From Chitinophagales bacterium (GTDB lineage: Bacteria > Bacteroidota > Bacteroidia > Chitinophagales > JADIYW01), in NCBI GenBank assembly GCA_023957245.1, contig JAMLHJ010000005.1, forward strand, positions 126,309-190,308: a stretch of DNA of 64,000 nt, given 5' to 3'. Each line of letters begins with the position of its first letter. The first letter of the stretch is position 1. A model generated the notes under the pieces. The model made no database searches, had not been told where the DNA came from, and saw only the letters and a list, made by a program, of their open reading frames with translations. Shown piece after piece: positions 46,839-56,702 of the stretch. Made by a program: the position numbers and the translations under genes.

Positions 46839-48022
46839 TAGGCGATGCGTCTAGAAGTTGAATTGGGTAATAATGTTTTATCTGTTCCGACATTTTCTAT
46901 CAGAACTATTCCTGGCGTTTTATTGACTTCGATTGACCCTATTTCACTGTCCCACCCCAATGCTTCTGCTCCGTTCAATGTTGCCCATTTTAAGACTTGT
47001 TCAAAATCAATATAAGATTGATATTTCAAAATAGTTTTCATTTCTTCTAAAATTGACAATTGCCAGTTGGAGGTCAAACTATCTGTACCTATCGTCATTT
47101 TTGCATCTTTATCTATAAATGCTCGATAGTCTGGTAAACGATTTTCAATATAAAGATTAGCATTGGGACAGGTCGCCCAATAAACCTGTTGAAGTTCATT
47201 GTGAGCTGCTTCAATATCTTCTCTGGTCGTCAAAGTGTTGTGTACAAATAATGTTTTATGATGAGGTGATAAATTTTCCAACACATAATGAATGGCAGAT
47301 TTACCTGTCGGTTTAAAATTATTTAAACTCAAATTAAATCTTTCATAAAAATCATTAAATTGTCCTTCCCCGCTGATAAAAAGTTCATTTTCTGGAGGGG
47401 TTTCTTGATTGTGAATTGATATCGTTAAGTTTGGATTTTGGTTTAGTCCATTAATCAAAGCAAACAACTCTTTGGACACAGAATAAGAGGCGTGAGGAAC
47501 CATACTTTTTTTGAGATGTGCCGATTCTTGTAAAAGGTCATACACTTTTTTATACATTTCAAAGTCAGAGTGTGTTCTTCCTTCCTGCATAAAATCAAAG
47601 TTTTCAATAAAAGTATAATATCTAATCTTAGAATTTTCTTTAGTTAAAAAAGTATCTGATTTATTAGAAATATCACCTACTGCAACAATTCCACTATCCA
47701 ACATATATTGATCTGCTTCTTCAATGCAATGCTGAATCCATGATTCATCAGCGTTCCGTTCTTTAACTACATTTCCAATAAAAGTTAGTAGCCCAGTTCC
47801 TGTAGGTATCTTGCCTTTCATGTGAGAAAGTTCCAGATGACAATGCGTATTGACCATTCCAGGCACAATTACACCTTCAAAAATTTCTAATTCAGATGCA
47901 TTATATTGGTTTCTTTGACCTATTTCTAATACTTTCCCATTATTATCAACAACTACAACTCCTTTTTCGATTTTTGTAGTACTCACTGGATAAATATAGT
48001 CTGCAGATATTTTTCTGAACAT
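46838..48022 (-). CDS. Amidohydrolase family protein (aminohydrolase type)
   Basis: A 394-residue metal-dependent amidohydrolase. Metal ligands are visible in VPGMVNTHCHLELSH (HxH), in IHNQETPP and FVHNTLT, and in the Asp of IGTDSLTSN. The PHASYSV motif and the overall order resemble the cytosine/aminofutalosine/SAH deaminase branch. The substrate cannot be fixed. It is the first gene of a run with coaX and the envelope genes. Confidence 0.8.
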   Translation of the reverse strand: MFRKISADYIYPVSTTKIEKGVVVVDNNGKVLEIGQRNQYNASELEIFEGVIVPGMVNTHCHLELSHMKGKIPTGTGLLTFIGNVVKERNADESWIQHCIEEADQYMLDSGIVAVGDISNKSDTFLTKENSKIRYYTFIENFDFMQEGRTHSDFEMYKKVYDLLQESAHLKKSMVPHASYSVSKELFALINGLNQNPNLTISIHNQETPPENELFISGEGQFNDFYERFNLSLNNFKPTGKSAIHYVLENLSPHHKTLFVHNTLTTREDIEAAHNELQQVYWATCPNANLYIENRLPDYRAFIDKDAKMTIGTDSLTSNWQLSILEEMKTILKYQSYIDFEQVLKWATLNGAEALGWDSEIGSIEVNKTPGIVLIENVGTDKTLLPNSTSRRIA

Positions 48023-48095
48023 AAAATTAAATATACAAAGAAGTATGATTAATGCAGGTCAATAGAAAGTAATTCGTCATAACAATTCACTTTCA

Positions 48096-48920
48096 TTATT
48101 CTTCTTTAAAAATGTCTATTTGCTGTAATGACACTTCTTGATGATAAAATAACTGTGTCGTCTCCTTAAAAGTGTCTGTATAATCTGAAACAAAAAATTG
48201 ATGTTTGCTCTTTGAGCCTAAGCTAATTAAATTATCTCTTTTCAGTGTATCATATACAGCTTGGGCAACAATCTCATTAGTCGCAATAATATTCACCACT
48301 TGATTATTATCTATAAAATACTGTTCGATTTCTTTCTTAATAAGTGGATAGTGCGTACATGCTAACACTAAAGCATCAATCCCATTTAGAGATTTATCTG
48401 CAAGATATGTTTCAATGACAGCCTTGCTAATTTCTCCTTTTACAAATCCAGACTCTATCATTGGAGCCAATAATGGTGTTGCTAAAGCAGATACTTTTAA
48501 TTGTACATCCTTTTGGTGTATTTTTTCAGGAAAAATTTGGGAGCCTATAGTTGCTCTTGTCCCTATCACACCGACATGATGATAATGATGATTGGTAATA
48601 TAATCGACTACAGGGTCTATTACATTGATAACTTCTACTTGTTGCACTTGAGCGAGTTCACGGACATAGTCAAATGCAGCTGAAGATGCACTATTGCAAG
48701 CAATGACAATCATCTTCACATCGCTTTGTAATAAAAATTCAGTGATAGAGCGACTATACTTTCTAATCATCTCTGGAGATTTGTCTCCATAAGGCAAATG
48801 GGCAGTATCTCCAAAATAGACGATGCTTTCATTGGGCAATATCTTTAAAATAGCATTGGCGACCGTTAAGCCGCCAATACCAGAATCAAATATCCCAATA
48901 GATTTTTGAGTTTTAGACAT
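48096..48920 (-). CDS. murI: Glutamate racemase
   Basis: Makes D-glutamate for peptidoglycan. A 274-residue protein with the N-terminal GIFDSGIGGLTVANAIL and the two catalytic cysteines in VIACNSAS (Cys75) and LACTHYPLI. It is the last gene of the uppS-bamA-skp-skp-murI run on the minus strand; the gap to the second skp gene is 2 bp. Confidence 0.96.
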   Translation of the reverse strand: MSKTQKSIGIFDSGIGGLTVANAILKILPNESIVYFGDTAHLPYGDKSPEMIRKYSRSITEFLLQSDVKMIVIACNSASSAAFDYVRELAQVQQVEVINVIDPVVDYITNHHYHHVGVIGTRATIGSQIFPEKIHQKDVQLKVSALATPLLAPMIESGFVKGEISKAVIETYLADKSLNGIDALVLACTHYPLIKKEIEQYFIDNNQVVNIIATNEIVAQAVYDTLKRDNLISLGSKSKHQFFVSDYTDTFKETTQLFYHQEVSLQQIDIFKEE

Positions 48921-48922
48921 TA

Positions 48923-49468
48923 TTATTTAGATGCTGGAGCAGTCACTGGAAGACCAAGCTTCTTTTTCAAGACATTGATAATATTTTCAGAGTCATCTGC
49001 ATGAAGAATTACTCCTGAACTAGAATCAAAGATATAAGTATAACCACCTTCTTTTGCAACATCAGCAATAGCTTTGTTGATTTTGTCAACCAATGGTTGG
49101 TATAGAGTTTGGCGTTTTTTGCCTACCTTTTCTTCAGCTCCATCTTGAAAATCTTGAATTCTTCTTTCTAAGTCTTGAATTTCTTTTCCTTTAAATTCTT
49201 GATCTATTTCAGAGATTTTACCTTCTTGAACTCCTTTTTGGAAATCTTGAATTTTCTTTTGGTACTCACCGTACATCTTTTCTAAACTTGCATATAGTTC
49301 ATTGCCGTATTTATCAATTTCTGCATCAGCCGCTTTCTTTTCAGGGATAGCATCCAACAATTCTAATGAATTAACATAGCCAAATTTATACGCTTTAATT
49401 TGTGCATTCACTTGAGATGCAAACGCTGTCATAACAACTACAGCAAGGGTAAAAAATACTTTTTTCAT
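48923..49468 (-). CDS. OmpH/Skp family periplasmic chaperone (copy 2)
   Basis: A 181-residue protein with a signal peptide (VVVMTAFASQVNAQ), the start FGYVNSLELLDAIPEKKAAD and a long coiled coil (about residues 45-130). The end YIFDSSSGVILHADDSENI is typical of Bacteroidota OmpH proteins. It should hold outer membrane proteins in an unfolded state for BamA. It is one of two tandem copies, separated by 39 bp. Confidence 0.9.
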   Translation of the reverse strand: MKKVFFTLAVVVMTAFASQVNAQIKAYKFGYVNSLELLDAIPEKKAADAEIDKYGNELYASLEKMYGEYQKKIQDFQKGVQEGKISEIDQEFKGKEIQDLERRIQDFQDGAEEKVGKKRQTLYQPLVDKINKAIADVAKEGGYTYIFDSSSGVILHADDSENIINVLKKKLGLPVTAPASK

Positions 49469-49507
49469 TGTAATAATTTCTGGTTTTTAAAATTAGTTAA
49501 GGTTCGT

Positions 49508-50029
49508 TTAAGGTTGAATTGATTTAAGTACTTGTTCACTCAAATCATATTTAGAGTTAGTAAATAAAAGTGTTGCTCCGCTAGATGTTTTGTCCAATAT
49601 AAAGTCATAACCTCCAGTTTTTGCTAATTTTTCTACTGCATTGTAAACTTTCTCTTGGATAGGCTGAATGAGTTCTTGACGTTTTTTGAATAGGTCTCCT
49701 TCATAACCAAATCTTTGCTTTTGCAGGTCATTAGCAATTTGTTCTTTAGCAATGATTTCATCTTGTCTTTTCTTTTTCAGCTCATCAGTCAAAAGAAATT
49801 CTTCTGCTTGATATTTGGAATACATTTGTTTGACTTCTGCATATTTAGCATCAATCTCTTTATTCCAAACTTCTACAACATTATTGATGCTCTTTTGTGC
49901 TTCTTCATAAGCAGGAATCTTATTCAAGATATAGTCAGTATCTACATAAGCAATTCTCTGTGCAAATGCTCCATAAGAACAAAAAATCGTTGCCAATAAG
50001 GTAAATAATAATTTTTTCATGCCTTTCAT
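49508..50029 (-). CDS. OmpH/Skp family periplasmic chaperone (copy 1)
   Basis: A 173-residue protein with a signal peptide (LFTLLATIFCSYGAFAQ), then RIAYVDTDYILNKIPAYEEA, a long coiled coil, and the end motif YDFILDKTSSGATLLFTNSKYDLS. It lies 2 bp after bamA, which is the usual position for skp. Divergence from copy 2 suggests the two may not be redundant. Confidence 0.92.
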   Translation of the reverse strand: MKGMKKLLFTLLATIFCSYGAFAQRIAYVDTDYILNKIPAYEEAQKSINNVVEVWNKEIDAKYAEVKQMYSKYQAEEFLLTDELKKKRQDEIIAKEQIANDLQKQRFGYEGDLFKKRQELIQPIQEKVYNAVEKLAKTGGYDFILDKTSSGATLLFTNSKYDLSEQVLKSIQP

Positions 50030-50031
50030 TT

Positions 50032-52758
50032 TTATTCTGGTTCAAACCCTAATATAATCGTAAAAGAACCGTTTTTCGCTATATAATCGAAAAATCCTTT
50101 TGCTGATTGAATTCGGTTATCGTCATCATTTTTGGGTTGGTCAAATCTTATGCCATAATCTACACCCAACAATCCAAACATAGGCAAAAATGCTCTAATT
50201 CCCAATCCCACACTCTTATTAAGTCTAAAAGGATCATAAGAAGCAAAGTTTCTATAACTATTTCCTGCCTCAGCAAAGACCAATCCATAAATAGTCGCTG
50301 AAGGATTGAGTGAGAATGGATATCTCAATTCCATAGTGAATTTATTGAAGATAGCATCTCCTCCACCGTCAGAATACACACCATAACCTCTTTGTGAAAT
50401 AATATCCTGTCCGAATAACACAATATTACTTGGCAACCCATTTCCTCCGACTTCAAATCTTTCAAATGGAGATAATCCTGTTTTCTTGTTGTAATAGCCC
50501 AAGAATCCAAACTTAGCAGCAGCTCTAAAGACTAATTTATTCTTCTTATCTAAGGCTTGGTACCAATCAACTGTCATTCTCCATTTGTGGTATTCTACCC
50601 ATTTCCATTTGTCCTCTACACTTACATCTTTATAGAAATCATCTTTTCTAAATAGAGAATATGGAAGTGTAAATTGTCCTGAAAGGCTGACATTTGAACC
50701 ACTTGTCGGATACAAAGGCTGGTCTAATGAATTTCTTGACAACGTCAAACGCAAGTTCAAGTTGTTGAAGTTACCATTTTCAATTGTAGTCTTTTCGCTA
50801 TAGATACGTTCACTAAAATTATTTAGTGCATAATTTTGATAGTTCAAAGATGTCTGGAAAATAAAGTAGTCATCAGGGAATTTCAATCTTGTTCCTAAAG
50901 CGACAGACGCTCCATTTGTAATCTGGCTACCATAAGCTTTGTTGGTAGAATAATTCATCAACTGATATCTAGATCTGAAAGCAGAGAAAGATAAAGCATT
51001 TGGTTTACGTCCACCCAACCATGGTTCAGTAAATGAGAAATTATAAGTCTGATATTGTTTACCATTACTTTGAACACGTACACTCAATTTTTGTCCATCG
51101 CCAGTTGGTAAAGGAGTCCATGCTTTTCTGTCTTTAATATTTTTTATAGAAAAGTTATTAAAAGAAAGTCCAAGTGTTCCAATTATTCCTTGTGCGCCAC
51201 CCCAACCAGCAGAAAGTTCTATCTGGTCTGCAGATTTCTCGCTGACAACATATTTGATATCTACTGTTCCATCTTGAGGATTAGGAACTGGAACGACTTG
51301 TGTAGCTTGAGGGTCAAAAAATCCTAAGTTGGCAATCTCTCTCTGAGAACGAATCAAGTCTGTTCTACTGAATTTTTGACCTGGCAATGTTCTCAGCTCT
51401 CGCCTAATGACATTCTCACTCGTCTTATCATTGCCTTCGATAATCACATTTTTGATATTGGCTTGAGGTCCTTCAGAAATTCTGATTTCCAAATCAATAG
51501 AATCACCATAGATTCCCATTTCTTTAGGGTCAACCGAGAAGAAAAGATATCCATCATCATAGTACAAAGAAGAAATATCTGCTCCATTAGGATCCATATT
51601 TAATTTCTTCTGCAATAATTCCGTATTGTAAACATCTCCTTTCTTAATACCTAATACTTTGCTCAACAATTCATTGGAATATTTGGCATTGCCTTTAAAG
51701 TCGATGTTTCTGAAATAATATTTTTTGCCTTCGTCAACTTTGATTTTAATTTTCACCTCATTGGAAGATGGCATATAGACTGTATCGAAAACGATATTGG
51801 CATCTCTATAACCTTCTTTGTTGTAAAGGTCAATAATTGCTCTTTTGTCAGCAATATATTTTTCTTCATTGAACTTGGTACTTTTAAACAAACTAATGGT
51901 TACTCTTTCATCAAAAAACTTTTTAATAGACTTATAGTTAAAATTGGAAAGAGTATAAAGAGCCCTTTTTAAACGTTTTTTATCGGTAAGAATTTCTTTA
52001 TCAGAGGCATTAAACAATTTGATAGCACTCTTTTGGTGAGTATCTTTCATCGCTTTCCTCACTTTGCTATCAGGTAATTGATCGACACCTTCCAATTCGA
52101 TAGAAGATATCTTAGCTTTCAATCCTTTTTTAACATCAATATATAGCGATGCAGTATTCAATGCAAATGTATCTTGTGTAGATTTGAATGTAACCTCAGG
52201 AGATAAATATCCTTTTTCTTTATAAAATTCTAAGACCGTATTTCTAATTGAATTTTCCAATGATGGAGTAATCGGTCTTCCTTTTAGATTGGTGATTTTT
52301 TTAGAAATATCTTCAGCCTGTCCTTTCTTAATTCCTTTGAAATAATAATTAGACATTCTAGGTTTTTCAACTACATACAAACTTAAATCTACTCTATCGC
52401 CATTGATATTGCTAATTCTAAATTCGACATCTGTGAATAATCCTTGCTTCCATAGCGTCTTAATCGCTTTGGCAATTTCATCACCAGGTAATTCAATTTC
52501 TTGTTCAACATAGATTCCTGTAATACTTCTAATAATATTCTTATCAAAATATTGTGAGCCTATAATATCAAATTTATTGATAGTATATTTTTTAGGATCT
52601 TTAAAATTGACAGCAGGTTGTTCTTCTGTATTCTCTTCTTGTTGAGATATTACAGCGATAGAGTCTGTATCAACTTGATTTTCTGTTTCTTGTGCCCAGG
52701 ATTTTCCTGCTATAAGCAATATAAAATATAATGCAAATAAATGCTTAATACGATTCAT
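50032..52758 (-). CDS. bamA: Outer membrane protein assembly factor BamA
   Basis: A 908-residue Omp85 protein. The signal peptide is followed by an acidic N-terminal segment, then about five POTRA domains (residues 55-480, for example TINKFDIIGSQYFDKNIIRS and GPQANIKNVIIEGNDKT). The C-terminal barrel includes GLGIRAFLPMFGLLGVDYG and ends GSFTIILGFEPE. It inserts outer membrane proteins. It overlaps the uppS stop at 52758 and is followed by two skp genes and murI. Confidence 0.95.
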   Translation of the reverse strand: MNRIKHLFALYFILLIAGKSWAQETENQVDTDSIAVISQQEENTEEQPAVNFKDPKKYTINKFDIIGSQYFDKNIIRSITGIYVEQEIELPGDEIAKAIKTLWKQGLFTDVEFRISNINGDRVDLSLYVVEKPRMSNYYFKGIKKGQAEDISKKITNLKGRPITPSLENSIRNTVLEFYKEKGYLSPEVTFKSTQDTFALNTASLYIDVKKGLKAKISSIELEGVDQLPDSKVRKAMKDTHQKSAIKLFNASDKEILTDKKRLKRALYTLSNFNYKSIKKFFDERVTISLFKSTKFNEEKYIADKRAIIDLYNKEGYRDANIVFDTVYMPSSNEVKIKIKVDEGKKYYFRNIDFKGNAKYSNELLSKVLGIKKGDVYNTELLQKKLNMDPNGADISSLYYDDGYLFFSVDPKEMGIYGDSIDLEIRISEGPQANIKNVIIEGNDKTSENVIRRELRTLPGQKFSRTDLIRSQREIANLGFFDPQATQVVPVPNPQDGTVDIKYVVSEKSADQIELSAGWGGAQGIIGTLGLSFNNFSIKNIKDRKAWTPLPTGDGQKLSVRVQSNGKQYQTYNFSFTEPWLGGRKPNALSFSAFRSRYQLMNYSTNKAYGSQITNGASVALGTRLKFPDDYFIFQTSLNYQNYALNNFSERIYSEKTTIENGNFNNLNLRLTLSRNSLDQPLYPTSGSNVSLSGQFTLPYSLFRKDDFYKDVSVEDKWKWVEYHKWRMTVDWYQALDKKNKLVFRAAAKFGFLGYYNKKTGLSPFERFEVGGNGLPSNIVLFGQDIISQRGYGVYSDGGGDAIFNKFTMELRYPFSLNPSATIYGLVFAEAGNSYRNFASYDPFRLNKSVGLGIRAFLPMFGLLGVDYGIRFDQPKNDDDNRIQSAKGFFDYIAKNGSFTIILGFEPE

Positions 52759-53549
52759 TAACTGTTTATTTGTTCACTGGTTTTTCCAAATCTTCTTTCT
52801 CTCTGTTGATATTGATAAATGAAGGAATAAATATCTTCTTTTTCAATTTCTGGCCATAGTTTGTCTGTAAAGATAAATTCTGTATATGCAATTTGCCAAA
52901 GCAAAAAGTTACTTACTCTACATTCTCCACTGGTTCTAATCAATAATTCAGGATCGGGGATTTGATGGGTTTGTAAATAATTTTTAACACTTTCAGGCTT
53001 TAAATCCTGTAAAGAGATTTTTTCATTTTGTAAATCTTGTGCCATTTTCAAAAAGGCTTCAAATATTTCTTCTCTAGCACCATAACTCAATGCCAAAGTC
53101 AAAGTCATTCTTGTGTTGTTCTTTGTCAGCTCAATTGCTTTCAGTAATTCAGCTCTTGTTTTAGCTGGGAGGCTATTTAAGTTACCAATGGCATTCAATC
53201 TGATATTATTTTTCTGCAAGGTTTTTACTTCTCTACCAATTGTCAGCACCAAAAGTTCCATCAATGCAGTTACTTCAAATGAAGGTCTGCTCCAGTTTTC
53301 AGTAGAAAATGCATATAAAGTGAGGTATTTTACACCGATTTCAGCACATGCTTCAGTTGCTTCTCTTACAGCTTTTACCCCATTTTTATGTCCAAAAACT
53401 CTAGGTTTACCTTGCTTTTTTGCCCAGCGACCATTCCCATCCATGATGACAGCAATATGCTCAGGCAAACTATTATAGTCTATTAAGTCTTTGTATCCTT
53501 CTTGTTTTATGCTCTCCATACTTTCAGACTTTATTGAATGGTTGGACAT
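52758..53549 (-). CDS. uppS: Isoprenyl (undecaprenyl diphosphate) synthase
   Basis: A 263-residue cis-prenyltransferase that makes the C55 lipid carrier. Motifs: HIAVIMDGNGRWAKKQGKPR with the catalytic Asp, FGHKNGVKAVREA, YAFSTENWSRP, and RTSGECRVSNFLLWQIAYTE near the end. The ATG at 53549 overlaps the DUF6089 stop by 19 bp; an internal ATG at 53519 (MESIKQE) would avoid the overlap and is also plausible. The C terminus abuts bamA. Confidence 0.95.
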   Translation of the reverse strand: MSNHSIKSESMESIKQEGYKDLIDYNSLPEHIAVIMDGNGRWAKKQGKPRVFGHKNGVKAVREATEACAEIGVKYLTLYAFSTENWSRPSFEVTALMELLVLTIGREVKTLQKNNIRLNAIGNLNSLPAKTRAELLKAIELTKNNTRMTLTLALSYGAREEIFEAFLKMAQDLQNEKISLQDLKPESVKNYLQTHQIPDPELLIRTSGECRVSNFLLWQIAYTEFIFTDKLWPEIEKEDIYSFIYQYQQRERRFGKTSEQINS

Positions 53550-54403
53550 TTAATCGTATTAAAGGTATAGGTTATTCCTATACTGTAAAAATTAAATCTG
53601 TCATTGTCCTTTGAAGACCCTCTTTGCTTGCCTGGATACCCAATAGGAGCTATGCCTAGCTCAGGAGATCTATCAGACAATGCCTCTGAAAAATTGACTC
53701 CATCTTTAATATAATTCAATTCAGAAGCATCTGGATAAACAGCGTGAACATCATCCAGATTGTCATTAAAGGTTTTTCTAGTCATCAGCTCTACTTGAAC
53801 TGTCCAGTTTTTATTCAGACTATATTTTATACCTCCTCCAAATGGGATAGAAATTGCAAAAGGACTATATCCACTTTGAGTCTTTTCACCTATTGCATTG
53901 GGATTCTTTTGACCTTCTGTTCCTATTGGTTCCAAATTGACCTTTTGTCCTTTGTATGTTGTGTAACTGCTAAAATGGTAAAATCCAATACCAACGAACA
54001 TATACGGTGTCCATTTTTTCTTTTTGATAATTGTTTGTTTGGAGCCACCTTGTTCCCAATCAAAAAAATTAATTTCATACAAGCCACTCAGTTCAATAAT
54101 ATTTGACTGAAAACTGAGATTTCTTGCTTGTAAATAAGGTTGGTGTTGCGATAATTTTTCATCAGAGGCAGCAACCCATGCATGAGAAACCCCCACTCTG
54201 ACAGCCATTCTATTGTTGAGATTTAATCTGTAAAACAATCCTTCTCCAATTCTGTTTTGTTTGAAAGAATAGTTGGGGTTCAAATCTCCAAAATAGTTTG
54301 TAGAGGCTAAGAATAGACCATATTCACTCTTTTGCGCACTTACATTAAAGGCACACAAGCAAATTGATATGATGCTGAGATATGTTTTCAGCTGTTGAGA
54401 CAC
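53531..54403 (-). CDS. DUF6089 outer membrane protein
   Basis: A 290-residue protein. The signal peptide (SIISICLCAFNVSAQ) is followed by YGLFLASTNYFGDLNP, the conserved start of the DUF6089 family, usually found next to uppS/bamA in Bacteroidota. The strand-rich remainder, with GIGFYHFSSYTTY and VQVELMTRKTFNDNLDDVHA, supports an outer membrane barrel. The start is a GTG. Specific role unknown. Confidence 0.85.
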   Translation of the reverse strand: MSQQLKTYLSIISICLCAFNVSAQKSEYGLFLASTNYFGDLNPNYSFKQNRIGEGLFYRLNLNNRMAVRVGVSHAWVAASDEKLSQHQPYLQARNLSFQSNIIELSGLYEINFFDWEQGGSKQTIIKKKKWTPYMFVGIGFYHFSSYTTYKGQKVNLEPIGTEGQKNPNAIGEKTQSGYSPFAISIPFGGGIKYSLNKNWTVQVELMTRKTFNDNLDDVHAVYPDASELNYIKDGVNFSEALSDRSPELGIAPIGYPGKQRGSSKDNDRFNFYSIGITYTFNTIKCPTIQ

Positions 54404-54519
54404 TTATTCTTTAATATTTTTGAGAGAACAAAGATAGATAAATAACGAAGAAAATAAACTTGATTATATAATGGATTGAGATATTGAAATTTTTAACGTT
54501 TTTTATCGCAATTTGTCAG

Positions 54520-55398
54520 TTAATTTCTAGTGTCTTCTCCCCACATTAATTTCTTTCTGAGCGTCTTGATATATGAAGCCTCTGACAATCTTAATAGTTT
54601 GAAATCAAAAGACGCTTTTCTAATTGCTAACTTAAAATCTTTCTCTACTTTTTTATACCTCGAATCTATAGAACATAGAAAACTTTTGGCTCTGGTTTCG
54701 ACTTCAAAAGACAAGATTGTATTATCAGGAATAATCATCGGTCTTGCATTCAAATTATGTGGAGCCACAGGCGTTAAAACAAAAGAATGTGCAATCGGAA
54801 AAACAATTGGACCTCCACAACTTAGAGAATAAGCTGTTGAGCCTGTAGGTGTACAAGCAATCAATCCATCAGCCCAAAAGGAGTTGAGAAATTCTCCATT
54901 CAGATAAGTATGGACAATAATCATTGAAGAAGAGTCCGTTTTAGTCAATGTTACTTCATTCAATCCAAAATTTACTTCCCCAAAAATAGGTCTTGCAGTG
55001 TCAACATGAATCAAAGATCTATTTTCTATGCTATAATTATGAGTATGAAGAGCAGCAACAAGAGCATTGATATCACTCTTATTGATATCTGCCAAAAAAC
55101 CCAATCGACCAATATTAATCCCAGCTACAGGAATCCCACTATTTCTTACAAAATGAACAGTATCCAACAATGTCCCATCTCCTCCAATTGAAATCATCAA
55201 ATCAACATTATTGACCAAATCAGTATGAGTTTTGAAAGAATGAAGTGTAGGTAAATTGGGTATCTGCTTATAAAATGACTTTAAATAAGGTTCATACACA
55301 AGTATTTTATATCCCAAATGGTTCAAAGCATTTAGCAACTCTGGCAAATGAGCAGATTGATCTTTCTTAAATACTCTACTATATATCGCAATATTCAT
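54520..55398 (-). CDS. nadK: NAD kinase
   Basis: Phosphorylates NAD to NADP. A 292-residue protein with GGDGTLLDTVHF, the NADK signature, then GINIGRLGFLADI, NEVTLTKTDSS and DGLIACTPTGSTAYSLSCGG. All key motifs are intact. It is separated from the DUF6089 gene by 116 bp. Confidence 0.95.
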   Translation of the reverse strand: MNIAIYSRVFKKDQSAHLPELLNALNHLGYKILVYEPYLKSFYKQIPNLPTLHSFKTHTDLVNNVDLMISIGGDGTLLDTVHFVRNSGIPVAGINIGRLGFLADINKSDINALVAALHTHNYSIENRSLIHVDTARPIFGEVNFGLNEVTLTKTDSSSMIIVHTYLNGEFLNSFWADGLIACTPTGSTAYSLSCGGPIVFPIAHSFVLTPVAPHNLNARPMIIPDNTILSFEVETRAKSFLCSIDSRYKKVEKDFKLAIRKASFDFKLLRLSEASYIKTLRKKLMWGEDTRN

Positions 55399-55506
55399 TT
55401 CCTAATACTATCTATCAACAAATAAAGTTAATGTAAAAATTCATAGTGAAAAAATAAACTCCATGAACATCACAGATAAGACAATTTAATACTATTTTAA
55501 TACTTT

Positions 55507-56700
55507 TTAATTTTCAATAGCTTGTATCACTTTGTCAAACACAGACTTCCAAGTGTAAAGTTCTTCTGCCAATTGTCTAGAATGGAAAGAAATTTTCTCC
55601 CATAATTCTTTATTTTCCAATAGTTGCAAAGTATCATCAGCAAATTGCTGAGCTTCATCTGTTACCATCATTGAATTTGCATTCACCACTTTCAATCCTT
55701 CAGCTCCTATTGTAGTTGAAACGGTAGGAATTCCACGATATAAAGCATTCATCACTTTGACTTTTATACCACTCCCAAATCTCAAAGGAGAAATAAATAC
55801 TTTACATTTTGTGTAGTAATCATCCAAATTCTGAACAAAACCAGTAAGAACAACATTTCTACTAGCATTTGCAGCTTGAATAATTCTGACATCTGGATTC
55901 TTCCCTACAACGAAAAACATTGTTTCAGGCTGTTGGGCTAATATTTTAGGCCAGATATCTCGTATAAAATATAATACTGCATCAATATTGGCTTCCCAAG
56001 TCAATGTACCAATAAATAATACGGCATTTTCTGCATTTCCCCAATTCAAAGGAGGCAAACTCAGCATTTCCTCATCTCCTAAATGATATGTTTCATAAAA
56101 TTTGGAGGCATTAGCTCCTATTTTGACCAATTCCTCTTTATCATTTGGAGCTGCTAGTATCGTATCTGCACGCTGGCAAATTTTACTTTCATAATTTTTA
56201 ATCCAAAAAGCTTGATTTTTTAAAGCTAGTTTTTTGACAAAGGATTTCTCCAATTGAGCAAATCTATCCCAAATTAAGTACTCACAATTATGTTGGTGTA
56301 AAATCACTTTCCCTTTAAAATTCTTTGGTACATATTGAAACATTTCATAGTGGTCAACAAAAATTGCATCTACTTGCTGAGCCCAACTTTGAATCTGTTG
56401 AGAAAATTTTGGAGAGCGATTGCGATACAGATTGAGTGGTTGGAAAAGAAGGTTAGATTTTATCAGATTCATTCCTGTTCTAGGGATATCCAACTGTTCA
56501 AAATAATAGTCGTCTAATTTTACTAAAGAAAGAAATGTCTGGACGTCTTGTTCCTCATCGTTCTTCAAAAAAGTGGCCAAACGCAATTGATATTTCTGGC
56601 TTAAGAACTCCACAAGTCGCCAACTTTTTATCACGCCGCCACTGATTGGAGGATATGGCAATTGTGTACTTATAAATAATATCTTTTGAATTCCACTCAT
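55507..56700 (-). CDS. GT4-type glycosyltransferase
   Basis: About 397 residues, GT-B fold. The N-terminal FISTQLPYPPISGGVIKSW is followed by AVLFIGTLTWEANIDAVLYF. The donor half has ISPLRFGSGIKVKVMNALYRGIPTVS and GAEGLKV. This arrangement resembles the glycosyltransferase 4 family used in exopolysaccharide synthesis. The start is the ATG at 56700 (MSGIQK), 2 bp past the stop of the sulfotransferase. It is the last gene of the minus-strand polysaccharide locus. Confidence 0.85.
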   Translation of the reverse strand: MSGIQKILFISTQLPYPPISGGVIKSWRLVEFLSQKYQLRLATFLKNDEEQDVQTFLSLVKLDDYYFEQLDIPRTGMNLIKSNLLFQPLNLYRNRSPKFSQQIQSWAQQVDAIFVDHYEMFQYVPKNFKGKVILHQHNCEYLIWDRFAQLEKSFVKKLALKNQAFWIKNYESKICQRADTILAAPNDKEELVKIGANASKFYETYHLGDEEMLSLPPLNWGNAENAVLFIGTLTWEANIDAVLYFIRDIWPKILAQQPETMFFVVGKNPDVRIIQAANASRNVVLTGFVQNLDDYYTKCKVFISPLRFGSGIKVKVMNALYRGIPTVSTTIGAEGLKVVNANSMMVTDEAQQFADDTLQLLENKELWEKISFHSRQLAEELYTWKSVFDKVIQAIEN

Positions 56701-56702
56701 GG